Positions 44,965 to 60,776 of a stretch of DNA of 64,000 nt are shown here, piece after piece. The notes under the pieces are model-generated. The model was not told where the DNA came from, ran no database searches, and saw nothing but the letters and a program-made list of their open reading frames with translations. Origin of the DNA: Mucor racemosus (lineage: Eukaryota; Mucoromycota; Mucoromycetes; Mucorales; Mucoraceae); the NCBI GenBank assembly GCA_027405735.1, contig JAPEHQ010000001.1:6386001-6450000 (forward strand), read 5' to 3'. Made by a program: the position numbers and the translations under genes. Positions within the stretch are counted from its first letter, which is position 1; each line of letters opens with the position of its first letter.

Positions 44965-47890
44965 CGTCGTGAATACTAGTGTATATATCGCCTTTGTTAC
45001 CACAATATATTGTGATTAAGCCTTTGTCAATGAATTTGGTCCTTTTAGGAACATCTTTTAATAATAGCAATCAGTTTTTTATATTTTTTTATTGCAGATG
45101 CAAAACAGTCTTTTCTTTCTAATTTAATTAATCAATAAAAAAATATATGCTCGCTTTATACAAGAACAGCGTTTGATTTTGTCACACTCTATAATTGGCG
45201 AACCATATTGGCCTACAGTGAGACTCGGAAAAAGTTACAACCCATACGTTAAGTGCTTAAAAAACTACGTTCTCATATAATCGTTTTCAATCTTCCAAAT
45301 CGGAGCATGCCTTCTTTCTATAATTAACCTCATAATAAACATTTTTAGGGTATACTTTAGATACTACTAAACAGACATAAATTGGTCACATTATGCTACC
45401 TATTCCTAAATTTATTTTATATCTCACAAAAGACTCAAAAACACGTAAAATTTATTGTTTTTCCTTGAAAACTGGGTCTCATTTTTCATCCCTGCTCTAC
45501 TTTTTGTTTTCACTAAATAAGACCAAAAAAAAATTATATGACAATGTACCTGAGATGTTCAGCTTTAATCCAAAAACAAGTATTTAGAAATATCCTATTT
45601 TTTGCAGTTGGTATTAATTTTTCAGTGCTAATGTTTCAGATTTTTTACGCGTATTTTATTGCTAAAGGATTGAAAACTTTGAGGCTTTATATCTCCAGAA
45701 AAAACTAAGATATACTAACACTTTTTACTAATAAAACTTACTTGTTTTAAAGTGCTCTATAACATATTTGAATATAAAAAAATTCTGAGCACTTTTATTT
45801 TTTTTTCATTTTTTTCGACATTTCTATAGTAGGTTTCAAAATATTGGCTAAATTGAGCAACATTTTTTTTGCATTCATGTCATTAAGCTTGTTAATCTCT
45901 CTCAGACCCAATTTAGAGTTTTTCAAAATATTGATTTTTCATGGAGATATTCTCAAAAATGTATACAAAAAGGTACCTCCATTTCTAGCTTCCATTTTTC
46001 CCTTATATACCCTCATCCAAAATTCTGAATCTGAAAAAAATGTAGACAAAAATCTCGTTTTCTCTACCAAAAATGCAGCTAAAAGGTTCAGCAATGGCTC
46101 GATCGATAGATAATTATTTTGCACATCCTCTCCATTAGTTATATTTGGAATATACTTACAAAAAGTGATGTGTATCTTCAAAAAACCTCCAAAATTTCAA
46201 TTGCATTTTACGCACAATTTAATGCGGAATGTTTGTCTAATTTTTATTTAGATGAATGCAAAATTCAAAACTGTACAAAAACTATTTAGTATACTAGGTC
46301 GACTTACTTTGCAGTTCAGGAGCAATTAAATGATTTTGTTTTTTTCATCATTTTTCGTCCATTTTTTAAAATAGATTTTGGGACCCAGTTATCATAAGCT
46401 GTAAGCTTTGATATCGACTATTATTCTGATTATCTCGACCAAAAACCAATATTTTTTGCTGAAATAAAAAATGTAGAGTAGCTTTCGGTTGTATCTACCT
46501 TGTGAAAACAAAAAATTAGCATCTGAACTTAGGTGCTTGCTATTTTACAAACGATTTTATTTCATTGTTAGGTCAGAGCATTCATATTTCGGTATTAACT
46601 CTTCTATTTTTGGACAGATACCAATGACCCATAAAGGAAAGGTACATCGTCTTTAAAGACTTCCCTGTACAATTCGACTCAATATTTAATGAAAATATTT
46701 GAAGCCCATTTGAAAACCATTTGAACCTGCGTTTTTACAACCGTACAAAACTGACAGTGAAAACCCTATCTCGGCGAATTTTTATCCTAATAACTTTCAA
46801 TTTTACGTGAGATTAGGTACACATCTTTGGCACGATAGGCAATCTCAAATGGAAATTTTTACAACCTACTGTGTGTTGAGAAAATCATTGCAAAAATGCA
46901 TACGCGGTACTTATAACCTACTGCGCACTTTTATTGAAAACAATTAAAAACATGACCTCTATGGATACATGGATACTAATCCAAGTAAGTTGCCATCCTA
47001 CATGGACATAGATATGAATAGATACTGATCTTTTTCAAAATTAGGAATTACTGAATTACCAATTTAGATGTAATAGATCAATGCGTTGTCAATCTGGATA
47101 TATAATATTGAGGATTATATGAATGAATTTGATTCTACGATTGGGAAGAGAAGTTGGTGTTACTAATTGTAATTGCTATTACTAGTATATGATTAATACC
47201 TATGATTGATTTATGGGATTATATAACAATTCGTTATAAGTAACAATGATAAATAAGTAGTAATAATATATATCTATTTGGGTTGTGGTTATAAATATAT
47301 AAAAGGAGGAAAAGAACAGATAAATTCACTAATGTGCAATTGATCTGTTCTTGGCTGCTATTTATATATGTGATTTGGTTATGTAATGTGGCTAGATCAT
47401 TACGTTAGAACATTTGTCAAACCGTAATGTTTAACATGCAAATCAGACAGTGTTGCATTACATACGCCTATCATCATTCTACGTACTATTGGATTATAGA
47501 AGCAATACTTTAAGCACATTCACACAATATCCATATGTTCTTTCTAATTATATTATCATTCATATTTAATGCACACACCCAACTAGTATATAAATAAACC
47601 CTCTCTATAAGCTCATAATAAAACGGTACTTTTTCATTTGAATAAATTTATACGTTTACTTTTCGATAAATCATAAAAATTGAGACAACATGTAATGTGA
47701 ATCATTACAATTTACACTTACTAATGCCAATAAGCACACCGGCTTTCGATGAATATGGATCCAATGAGCTCCCATTGCAATGGTGGACACGTTTAGGATT
47801 TATCCACAGAGTTGTAAAGTTTCAGTCTCCCTGATTTCTTGTAAGAATGGGGAAATCCAGGTGTATAGATATATTTTAATTCATCTATAT
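44965..47890 (-). repeat. Dispersed repeat family, copy B
   Basis: Inverted relative to copy A. The segment 45170-46960 aligns with both A and C. Its extension out to about 47890 aligns only in patches with C (for example CAAAGTTTCAG..CTCCC near 47816 and 58074). Blocks include CAATCTTCCAAATCGGAGCA near 45289. Many substitutions are present and there is no intact long frame. Confidence 0.6.
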
Positions 47891-48126
47891 GGTTAAAAGT
47901 TAAGGTAAGGTATAATCATCGTTTCGCCGATTTTGACAGCTGTTACACGGTATGTTTATCTGAAAATACCACCATTTTGTGTAAAAACCATATTTCCAAA
48001 CATAACACTCTAAATTTTACTAAACTCGTACTCGAGATTCTTTTTAAAACTACAGTAATTTACATATTTATTTCATAAAATATAACTGATTTGGAAAGTA
48101 TTAATTTACACAAGCTAAACATACAT
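47891..48126. other. Short spacer, 3' of the GH9 gene
   Basis: Probable 3' untranslated region of the minus-strand GH9 gene. Nothing else seen. Confidence 0.4.
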
Positions 48127-50130
<2,004 letters not shown>

Positions 50131-50520
50131 TTATCAGTAAAATATGAGAAAAATAATAATGAAAACAGGTTATGATAAGGCTGAATAATATATTTTGCAT
50201 ATTTATATAGAGATCTTTTGTTTTTATAATTAAAAAATAGAATACTCGGATTATGTAGAAGCAATCGAAAATGTTAAAAAGTGGCATTACATAAATATAC
50301 GCCTTTTTGAGTTTAGTGAATGTTTCTATTTCAGGACGTTCGTTCAACTAGAAGGTTACTTGACGATTAAATTTAGACGCAACAGCTAAAAATAAGGCAT
50401 ATTTTAAGCTTCGACTGCAAAAAGAAACTTTTCTTGTTCTTCTTATTCTGGGAGCGTAGAAACATCATCAATAATATTATACCGTTTTTCGTAATTCTAT
50501 TTTTTTCGCAAGGAGAAAGC

Positions 50521-50619
50521 ATGGCCTGGAACTTTATTTTATCAGCGTGCTTGATATCAATGCTGTTGGTGCTTTACTCTTTTATAGACGAATATGTATA
50601 TCAAAAACAACATGTATAA
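50521..50619 (+). CDS. Candidate microprotein with one membrane segment
   Basis: ATG at 50521 opens 32 residues: MAWNFILSACLISMLLVLYS followed by FIDEYVYQKQHV. It has a single hydrophobic helix and a charged tail, resembling in general form the tiny membrane subunits of ER or mitochondrial complexes. No family is recognised. The frame is open upstream to about 50434 without need of splicing. It may well be chance. Confidence 0.2.
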   Translation: MAWNFILSACLISMLLVLYSFIDEYVYQKQHV

Positions 50620-52894
50620 ATGCACTGAAGTATGCATAATTGCTTTTTTTTTTTGCTTAAAGATTGATTCATAAATGTAACACTAAACTTTGCATTCGGA
50701 AACGTGATGGAAGAGCCAAGTAAAGGTTGGTTAGCTAGGGTCCCAATCCCCAGAAACATCCGGACAGTAACAGATCATCCAAGAGACCGAATTGAAAAAG
50801 GGAGAAATGAAAAATCTCTATAGGTAGTCAAATTCAACAACTGCAGATGCTTACTTTTTCTTATTGATTTTTAACAAAGCTTGAAAATAAAAAATATAGG
50901 CTTATACAGGAACTGCTATTAAATCTATTCAATTAACAAGATCAGCTTAATCAAGTGAAGACTATATTGCAAAATCCTTTAAGCACTGACTATATCTTTT
51001 TTTAAGAGCTAGTATTCAAATATGATTTATTGAAGCATTTAATCGCCTAAACGCAACAACATTAATTAAACCTACAATCAAATGCCTCTGTGTCACCAGA
51101 ATCGCATAAATTGTCGCTTCAAAGAGCGCATCCTGGCGTCTAATACGCTCAAAAACAATACAAAACTGTTCGTTTCGATGAATTGCTGTGTTATTTTAGG
51201 TTTTCAATCATTGATTTGACATGGCATGTGAAAGCTCGATGAATTAGCAAATTTAAAGAAATTTCTAGGCACTATTTGTTAATTTTTACATTGCAAACTT
51301 GGTTGGTATTATTTCTTACAACAAATAGCTATTTGCCGTAATTTTTCAACTTTTGTATTTTAAAAATATTGAATGGAAAGCAACCTGTCAACGATTACTA
51401 TTTTCTAAAAAGCCTATTGCTTCTTTTATTCAACAATTTTTTAAATGGTAAAAGCATATACTTCAAAATTTACCGTAAAAGCATGTAAAAAATGACAATT
51501 ATTAACCAAGGTATGTTTATAATGGTTGCTTTTCAGAACTCTGAAGAAGACTGTAGTGAAAAGGCTATCTCAAGGCTTGCAAACGTTAGAAGCGCGGCGC
51601 TTGAATTATTTGAAATAGTATTTTATAGTAGATATACCCCTTTTGTTTCATTTAAAGATTTATCTATGATATTCTTGAAAAAATAAAGTATATGAATGAA
51701 TTTATGATTTAAATCTTTAAAATTGAGTTTGATACGCATATGAGCTATCTTGGTTGCTCGAAAAAAAACTTTCGAAAACTTTGATGTTTAAAATGCCGTG
51801 TGATTGTGAATCAGATAAGAAACATTCAAATTTTGAGCAGCCAAATATTTACATAGTAACTAAGCCTATTTTACATGATGAATTGGGTGCTCTAATCCTA
51901 ATCGGTGTTTTTTAAAGATTGATTTCGTCTACACTAAACCTCATCACGAGAATAAGGGATCGCAAAATGAGAAGTAACGTCGGAAAAGGGATCAGATTTA
52001 ACATCGGAGGAAATCTGTGGCTATTGAACGCACTAGTTCACTCCAACAAGCCTTGTTTCTTTCGTGCTAATCGATCAAAGTTATGCTCGGAAGGCAAGAA
52101 AATTCGCATGGGATGTAACTGTTACACGATTTACATTTTGTTCGGGTATAAATGTTTGAAGAAATATATTTTTAGAAATATCCATTTTGCAGCATTGTTT
52201 ATATGATAGAAAAGGCTTACTTAATTATATTCAGCTTGACATGCCGCACAATTATCGTATATCCGGATTACAACATGTTGATTGATATAATCAACATGGT
52301 CGGGAATTTTGAAATTTATAAACTAATTTAAGTAGTTTCAGATACAAGGTTAGTCGGTTTGTGGATTGTGAGTGATCTCCCTGGTAAGAATTCCTTTTGT
52401 ACATGATTATATATCATAACCTGCATGAGAACCATTACTAAATAGCATATTTGCCAAAGCTCCCTTAAAAACCAAATACATTTGTCAAATTTAATTCGAC
52501 AAATCAAATAAAGTTGTTTTCAATTGAAAAAGAAAATGAATCCTGATAGAAAAGAATCGAGAGGCAAAAAAAAAAAAATTATATTTTTATACTTGGAAAG
52601 CAACTTTCATGTGGTAAACTGGCTTCTTGACTTTTAAAATGAAAGATTAAATCTGTAGATAATGGTTGATAACTTATTCAAGGCAACTAGGTCAATCATC
52701 GGATCGTAAAAAAAAAATGTTGGGTCAAAAGAGATTGCCATCAACAAACAAACAGACAGCTAAATATAAAACTAAAAAAGTGTTCTTTTCTTGCTTCCCG
52801 GTGATTCACTCAATGTTTATCGTTTCCAGCGGTAAAGACAAGTTGCTTTAATTATGAATACCGTAGGCATTTTGGTACAACATCAATTCATTTT

Positions 52895-52985
52895 GGTTAG
52901 AGATCCGCTGATTTGTTTACGAAAAGTATCGGTCGAATGGATTTGCAAAGAGATATGCGATTATTGAATGTAAAAAATGAGTACA
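52895..52985 (+). pseudogene. Possible Ty1/copia RNase H tail fragment
   Basis: One frame reads SADLFTKSIGRMDLQRDMRL, then LNVKNEYKI and a stop. That resembles the ADxFTK..L..L..LGV tail which closes copia RNase H domains. An in-frame stop lies four residues upstream and nothing else of the element is seen. Confidence 0.3.
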
Positions 52986-53551
52986 AAATATAGTTTATTT
53001 CATTAGGAAAAGTCGTGCCAGGCCGAGCGAAATACATGGTATCATTTTTTCCTGCTTTTTCAGTTTTCTTAAATGACCTTATCATGATTAGGAGAAATAA
53101 ATTTTTAGCTTTCCTTGAGCCTCCGCACATGGAAAATAAAAAATAAAAAACAAAAAAGTGAATGACCCATGTTAATACAATAAGATTTTGTTCACTGAAT
53201 GCATACTAACTGGGCATATTCGATGAATATAAACATTTCGATACATTTATATGCTTTTTGAATGAGTTTTCCGAGTATAAGACATGGTTATATTTCAACT
53301 AATCTCATGAAATCGGAGGCCGCTTGATGCCTGAATGTTGGTCCTTGATAGATTTATGTCAAAAAAAAGTTTCAGTTTCAATATTTCCATTATCGCAATG
53401 AAAATCAACTGTGACTGGGCCAGTTAGCGTGTAAATCCGGGCAGAACATGTCTGTGCTTGGATGGTGAAATGTTCAACAAACTTTTTTCGTATTTCCATT
53501 AACCTTTCTTCCGTTTAATTTCTTACAATAATATAAAAAACTTACAATAAA

Positions 53552-55355
53552 ATGCCAGAATATATTGGGGCTATTGATCAAGGAACTACATCTACTCGTT
53601 TTTTTATTTTTGACCAAGCTGGAAATCATGTTACATCACATCAACTTGAATTTGAACAAATCTATCCTCGCCCAGGGTAAAAAAAAAACAAAAAAAAAAA
53701 ACGCATTTTTGCATTGGAAACGCTAATTTTTTTTTTTTTTTTTTTTTTTTGAAATAGTTGGATTGAGCATGACCCATATGACTTGTTAGATTCAGTTATC
53801 CGTTGTTCAGATGAAGCAGTAAGAAAATTCGGTATGATGGGTCATGACATTAGTGATTTAAAAGGTAATGCAAAAATATAAACAAAATAAAAAATATAGT
53901 ACGATATTTTTTAACATGTTTATATCATTGCAAAGCTGTCGGCATTTGTAACCAAAGAGAAACAACCCTAATTTGGGATCGTAAAACTGGTGAACCATTA
54001 TACAATGCAATTGTTTGGGGCGATACTCGTACAAATAACCTCGTTAAAGAGCTTGCAGAGAAACAAACAGATTTTGATGTGCAAGAAATTTGTGGTTTAC
54101 CTATTCATAATTATTTTTCCGCTGTTAAAGTGAGATGGTTGATGGATAGAATCCCAAAAGTAAAGTTTGCTGTTGAGAATAAACGTGCCATGTTTGGTAC
54201 TGTTGATACCTGGTTGATATGGGTACGTCCGAATTTACATTTTATATTAGTCATGTATATTGAAAATTACATAGAATTTGACAGGTGGTATTCAAGCTGG
54301 AAAACACATTACCGATGTAACAAATGCAAGTCGTACAATGTTCATGAATTTGAAATCACGCGAATGGGATCAACGATTGTTAGATTTCTTTGGCGTACCT
54401 TCTCATATTTTACCAAAGATTGTATCATCTGCTGAGAATTATGGAAATATGGCTTGGGGTCCATTGGAAGGTGTTCCTATCATGGGCTGTTTGGGCGATC
54501 AACAGGCTGCTTTAGTTGGTCAAAAATGTTTTGAAGTTGGCGAGGCTAAAAATACATATGGTACTGGTGCTTTCTTGTTAATGAATGTTGGTGAATCACC
54601 TGTGCTTTCCAAGAGTGGTTTACTATCAACCGTTGGTTATCAATTCGGCCCTGATGGTCCTGTCTCTTATGCTTTAGAAGGTTCCATTAGTGTTGCCGGT
54701 GCTGCCGTGAAATGGTTGAGAGATAATTTAGAATTAATCAAAACTTCAGATGATATTGATGCACTTGCCGCAAAGGTGAAGACTACTGGGGGTGTTTTCT
54801 TTGTCACTGCCTTCTCTGGTCTCTTTTCTCCCTACTGGCGTGATGATGCTCGTGGTACTTTGGTGGGTTTGACACAATATACAACTAAATGTCATTTAGC
54901 AAGAGCCACATTAGAGGCTGTTTGTTTTTCAACTAGAGCAATTTTAGAAGCTATGAAAGCTGATGGGGACGTCCCTCTTAAAATGTTGAAGGCAGATGGT
55001 GGCATGTCTAATTCAGATCAATGTATGCAAATTCAAGCAGATGTCTTGGGTATACCTGTCATTCGTCCTGGTATGCGTGATACAAGTGCTCTTGGAGCTG
55101 CATATGCTGCTGGTTTTGCAGCTGGTATTTGGAAGGATTTGAAAGATATAAAGAAGGGTTCTGTTGATCGTGAAGATGTATTCAATGCCAAATGGGATGA
55201 TGAAGGTAAGTTTTTTTTTTGTCGCTGTATAAAGGATAATTTTAAAACTAATGCTTCATGTAGGTCGTGAACGTAAATATAAGCAATGGGAAGAAGCTGT
55301 ACAAAGAAGTTTTGGGTGGACTGATGTCTACAGACCCGCTGATCGTATTCTGTAA
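53552..55355 (+). CDS. GUT1: Glycerol kinase
   Basis: Five exons (53552-53676, 53758-53864, 53936-54222, 54275-55205, 55264-55355) join in frame to 513 residues, bacterial-type length. The FGGY kinase fold is clear: [18 protein letters not shown] (phosphate-1 loop), [65 protein letters not shown] (catalytic Asp about 248), [34 protein letters not shown], and [12 protein letters not shown]. It phosphorylates glycerol to glycerol-3-phosphate with ATP in the cytosol, the entry step of glycerol use. The last exon ends [13 protein letters not shown]. Intron 1 contains long A and T homopolymers. Exon 4 was joined at AAT (54275) because this gives the family WNLTGG motif. Confidence 0.97.
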
Positions 55356-55736
55356 AATGGCATTTTGTATAATATTTTCTCTTTAATAATCTCCTTATAA
55401 TAACTATACACATCTCGAATTACAGTATATATTCGTCAATTGCTTTTATTATTTCATGCTAACTTTTTCTTTTCCTTCACAAATCATTTTTTCTTGTACT
55501 TCATTTGTAATCTCTTTTGATTTATCATATATATACACCTTTATTAACATTTCCATCATTTAATCATTTCTATTGCTATTTTTTTTATCTGGTACTTGGC
55601 AATAATGCTCGCTATTTTTATCCTATAAACTGTTGACATCATTTTCATAAGGTTTGATATTGCTTTTTACGTGAACGCTAACAGTCTGTGCTATGGCAAT
55701 CACAATTGGACAATATGAAAAGAACAGAGTATTATA
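55356..55736. other. 3' flank of glycerol kinase
   Basis: Probable 3' untranslated region and spacer up to the repeat copy. AATAA-type words occur near 55385. No gene. Confidence 0.4.
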
Positions 55737-58115
55737 AGTACTAGAGTAGCCTTTGTTACGATGTACTGAGATTAAGCCTTTGTCACCATTGAATTTGCTG
55801 CATTCTATAATTGACGAACTTCATAATTTACTTTGATTCGCTCAGAGAGTTACACTCCATAAGCTACAATGGATTTTGATATTTTTTTTGTAGATACTTG
55901 CTCGAGCAAAATTCAATCTTCCAAATCGGAACGTACCCTCTTTCCTATAACTAACTTCATACTAAACATTTTTTAGGATATACCTTATACATTGCTGAAT
56001 AGATATGAATTGATCGCATTAAGCTGCGTACTCCTAAATTTATTCTATATCCTCCCACAAAATTAAAGGCTCAAACAAGTAAAATGTACAGCTTTTTCCT
56101 TGAAATCTGGGTCTCACTTTTCACCACTGTTCTACTTTTTTCCCACTAAATAGCACTAAGAAAAAATTATATGCTAATGTACCTAAGATGCTCAACTTTA
56201 ATGCAAAAACGCGTATCCGGAAATATCCTATCTGTAGCAAGAGGGATAATTTTTTTAATGCTAATGTTTCAGATTTTACAGGTATTTCACTGTTAAAAAT
56301 CAAAAACTTTGAGGTTTCATATCTCTACAAAAAATTAAGTTATACTAACACTTTTTAATAATAAAACTTACTTGTTTTGAAACGCTCTATAACATATTCA
56401 AGTATGAAAAAATTCTAAGCACTTTTATTTTTTTTTTCATTTTTTGACATTTTTGTAGTATGTTTTAAAACATTCGTTATACTGAACAGTATTTTTTTTA
56501 ACATTCATGTCATAGCGCTCATTGAGTTCTGTTGGATGTAATTTAGCTCTTTTTAAAATATTAATTTTTCATGGAGATATTGCCAAAAATGTGTACAAAA
56601 AGATACTTTCATTTCTAGCTTCCATTTTTCCCTTATATATCCTCATCCCAAAATCTGAATTTCAAAAAAATTGGACAAAAATCTTATTTTCTCTACGAAT
56701 AATGCAACTAGAAAGTTCAGCAATAGCTAGATCGATAGATAATTTTGCGATGCACCGTTCCCATTACTTATATTTAAAACAAAATTATAAAAATTGATGT
56801 ATATCTTCAAAAAACCTCCAAAATTTTAATTGTATTTTACGCAAAATTTAATGTGAAACATTTGTCTGAATTTTATTTAGATAGATGTAGGATGCAAAAA
56901 TATACAAAAAATATCTAATACGCTAGTTTAACTTACTTTGCAGTTCATGAGCTATTAAACATTTTTGTTTTTTTTAATCATTTTTCGTCATTTTTCGTCA
57001 TTTTTTTCAAATCAATTTTGGAACCCAGTCATCATATATTTAAGCTTTAAGGTAAACTATTATTTTGATTATCTTTACGAAAAATCAATATTTTTTGCTG
57101 AAATAAAAAATTTAGAGCAGCTTTTAGTTGGGTCTATCGTTTAAAAACAAAAAAAAACCACCTCAATTTAGGTTTTCAATTTTTAAAATTAATTTTAGGT
57201 CAAATTTGGCCAATTTTAGGTCAGTGTACTTATATAATGACATCAACTCGTTTATTTTCGGACAGATATTAATGGCTCGTAGAGGGAAGGTATATCGTCT
57301 TTGAAGATTTGATGTAATTCGATTCAAAAATTGGACGAAAACATTTGAAATCTATTTGAAAATCATCAACAAAAACCGACCCTATCTCTGCGAATTTCGA
57401 ATCTGATTAATGACATCCAACTTTACATGAGAATAAACACATATCTTCGATACGATGATCGCAAAGGGCAACTTCCACAACCTACTGTGTGTTGGGATGT
57501 TGGGATGATTATTGCCAAAGTGTGCCATTTATTAAAGCAATTTAAAATAAAATATCTATGAATACGGACCCAAATAAGCTGTAACTCTACATGTACATAG
57601 GTATATATTATATATATATATATATATATGTAGGTATTACAAATATTTCAGATGTCAGCTCTCATGAATAATTGTGCATTCGGTAAGTTTGAATAATAAA
57701 TTGGTTACCTGCTATTTACATCTACCGAGGTCAGTAATAATCTCACCAGTTCTGGCCGAATATGGATCGAAATAATCTCCCTGTGTGTTTTTTGTTTATT
57801 ATTGATGTTAAACCTCCTTTCAACCCCATATTGAACCTGAAATCCAAATGGAATTGAGATAGAATAAATACTTTTTTTAGAATCCAGGACCTGATGGTTC
57901 CTAGCTTCTTTTTTAACTTGATAATAAAGATCCTACGTTCTCCTTGATATAAGCACGACGTGTAGTCTGCTTTATTTATAATATTTATTGGAAATAATCG
58001 TTATATTACATAATAACTATTCTCATTTGCGATACAATTATAGGTATGCCTACTGTTTATTTCCATATAACTGCAAAGTTTCAGCCTCCCCGAGTTGCTG
58101 TAAAAATAGGGAAAT
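55737..58115 (-). repeat. Dispersed repeat family, copy C
   Basis: Inverted relative to copy A, same orientation as B. Matches B from the edge (GCCTTTGTTAC..GATTAAGCCTTTGTCA, near 55750 and 44990) through to CAAAGTTTCAGCCTCCC near 58074. It contains a (TA)n tract at about 57607-57630. Frames are broken. Confidence 0.65.
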
Positions 58116-58336
58116 GAAAACGCTTACTTTTTTCAATTATTTTGTATGATATCTCATTTAATGTACCACGCCATTCGATAAAGAGAAATTCTTTAAAAAA
58201 ATTAGATATTTATTATCGTATATATTTAACAGATCGAGATAAAAATAAAACTATTGCAATAAAAAAAAGCATTATATGTATAAAAGAAAGAAAAAAGGCA
58301 CAATAATCTTCTAAATAAGTATAAAATTCTAATGAA

Positions 58337-59786
58337 TTATTTCTTATGAAGAGAATCATTGTATGTCCAAGCACCTTCATCAACAAGAGGTTTGCCTACC
58401 ATATTTGCTAGTAATGACACTGTACGTTTTGAGTATTCATCAGATGCCTCTAAATCCTTATTGAATGTGAATAAAGCAGGTTTAAAAGGCTTTAGCAGAT
58501 GATTTTCACGATCTTTTCGAATTTGACGCTCTCGATTTTCGATTTTCGACTTTTCTTCATTTGCGACTGTATAATTTTTGGTCTTGAGAGCTTCGGTGAC
58601 AGGTCCCCAAAGACGATGGGACTCAATTTCTTGTTGTTGTTCAATGGGGGCAGTTTTACGCTCGGCCATACTTTCAGCTTCTGCATCGAATAATAATTCC
58701 TTTGTACTTTCACCGCTTTTGGTATAGAAAGATTGGTTACTCCATTTACCAGATAAAGTACAATATTCTTTGCCTTTATATGTAATGCTTCCTTTGATAC
58801 GATGATACTCACCACCAAACCATGGTTTAGGAATAAATTCAATGATAGCTGTGGCACCACTATTACTTGTAATGGTACAAACACCGCTCAACTCAAGGTA
58901 ACACGATCCTGTTAAAACACCTCGAATTAATAAATCAGGATAATCAATCACATATTGCTCGTCAAATGTTTTCAAGTTGAGCACTGCACGGCCAACTTGC
59001 TCTACTTTGATAGTTGTACCCTTAAATTTAGATTTCTGGCCACAATGGCCATTAAGTGATACACCTTCATCGGTGCTCTCAAGGTAGAATGCGGAGATGG
59101 GAGGATGATGACAGACTAAATATAAACATTAGGTCCTGCATAAAATAATCACCCGTCTACTAATCTTTACCTTGCTCACAGATACATTTAACATTACCCA
59201 TATGACAATTGAATTGTTCACCCAAAATAGGATTGTAGGGTTTCTTCTCGGTCAATCCATTAGTACAACGTGATGCATAACTACCCCATAAAGTGGACAT
59301 GAACCATCTAGTGACAGCCAACATACGCTCTTTTAAGAACTATTAGTAATTAATAATTTTACAAATAAAACACTCTAGAGTATACCTTCAGGGTCATTTG
59401 ATTGAGTTACTGCTGTAAAGCTATTATAAAATTTTAAGTTAATATATTCACCGTGCAAATTAGTCTCGGGAGTTTAAAGTAAACTTTTACCATGTAGGAT
59501 GATCGCCCCAATAAGTACTACACAAAGTAGGTTAGAAATTCTGCAATCAACCGATATTAACAAATATTTCTTCTTACCCATATTCTAGTAAAGATAAGCC
59601 ATTCAAAAAGAAAGCAGGGCAAGTCAATGAAGAAAGATCTCCAGTAAAGCTAATTACTGTCTTTAAGAATTCTTTGAATTGTCCACCTAATCCAGGCTCG
59701 GGACCCTTTATTGACAGCTTATCCACATCGCTTGCGGTCGGTTCAGGTTCTTCGTGTGTCTTGTTTTTGCTACCAAAAATTGCCAT
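58337..59786 (-). CDS. Oxysterol-binding protein-related lipid transfer protein (Osh4/Kes1-like)
   Basis: Five minus-strand exons (59786-59578, 59517-59491, 59420-59386, 59329-59171, 59115-58337) give 402 residues, nearly all lipid-binding domain. Features are the lid-like N-terminus, [39 protein letters not shown], the ORP signature [13 protein letters not shown] (142-154; usually EQVSHHPP), [19 protein letters not shown], and the C-terminal [19 protein letters not shown] region. No PH or FFAT-like part precedes it, so it is the short Osh4 class that swaps sterol and PI4P between membranes. The gene converges on glycerol kinase with repeat copy C between. Exon 4 uses a weak AAAAG acceptor, the only one keeping frame. 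Confidence 0.93.
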
Positions 59787-60776
59787 TATTAAAAAAAAAA
59801 TAGAATTAGGGAGTGAAAAAGTAAAGAAGAAAGGAAAAGGGCTTGGTGTTATCAGTAAATCTTTTATATGACCCAAAGCATTGATTGAAAGAGCGAAATG
59901 CTCCTCTCCTCCCTTTTTCTTATTAAACAATGGGTTAGATTAAAGCATTTCGATTCCCCCGGAAAAACAAAATCCGACCTATTGTATTCTTAAATTAAAA
60001 ATGTTTTACTTTTAATCATCATGAGTGAGACCCTGTTTATTGATTCATAATCAATTGAAAAAAAAACTGTATTTTTGATGAGGATGTGCACCATCTATTT
60101 TGCATAAATGACGAAAAATATCAATGCATTTTGACAGATAATAAATAAAAAGAAGGTTCAGCTTTAAACAAGGCGGAGTACTGTATGAATTACGTACATT
60201 TGATTCGAAAACGATGCTCTCATTGGATTTATAATTGCTTCCATTATTCAAATAGAATTGGTACATTTGGCATTAAAATTAATATATAGATGTTTTCTTC
60301 AAGATATTATATACACACATGACATCCCTCATCTTGAAAATAATAATAAACTGATCTAATGATGTTTATCGTACAACCAGTGCAATTCTACACTCACTTG
60401 ATCAATGTAGGTAACTATGGATCAACAATCATCATGATCTAGTTACCATGGCAACAAAATGTAATTATTAAAAAAAAAAGAACGATTTATTTGGTGATAA
60501 GAAATACAAAAAAAGAGAATAGCATAATATAGAAAAAGTGTTTTTTTTTTTTTTTGTTCAATCCAAACGATCAATGATTACTGAAATTTCAAACTAAATA
60601 AATGACACCATGAAACGTATATATGATATGGAAAAGAAAAAAAGAGAAAATGTACATAGTAAATAATCATTGATTTGTTTGTGTGAGTTTGTGTTGCGGA
60701 TGTTTGTAATTGCGAGAGTGTGTTTATGTGTATTTGTTTAGTAAGGTGATTGTGTGTGTATATTGTATTATAAAAT
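59787..60776. other. Intergenic region between OSBP and Puf6-like genes
   Basis: OSBP promoter side and Puf6-like 3' side. A near-perfect T run lies at 60541-60555. Short complementary words (CCATGGCAACA-type) occur near 60445. Open frames here are GT/CA-rich and not convincing. Confidence 0.4.

Noticed and set aside
52895..53130. Minus-strand ORF as a gene
   Set aside because: No family motif; the plus strand of the same region has the better, though weak, copia-like reading.
53690..53750. A and T homopolymers as possible transposon tail
   Set aside because: They lie inside intron 1 of glycerol kinase with normal splice sites on both sides, and no target duplication is present.
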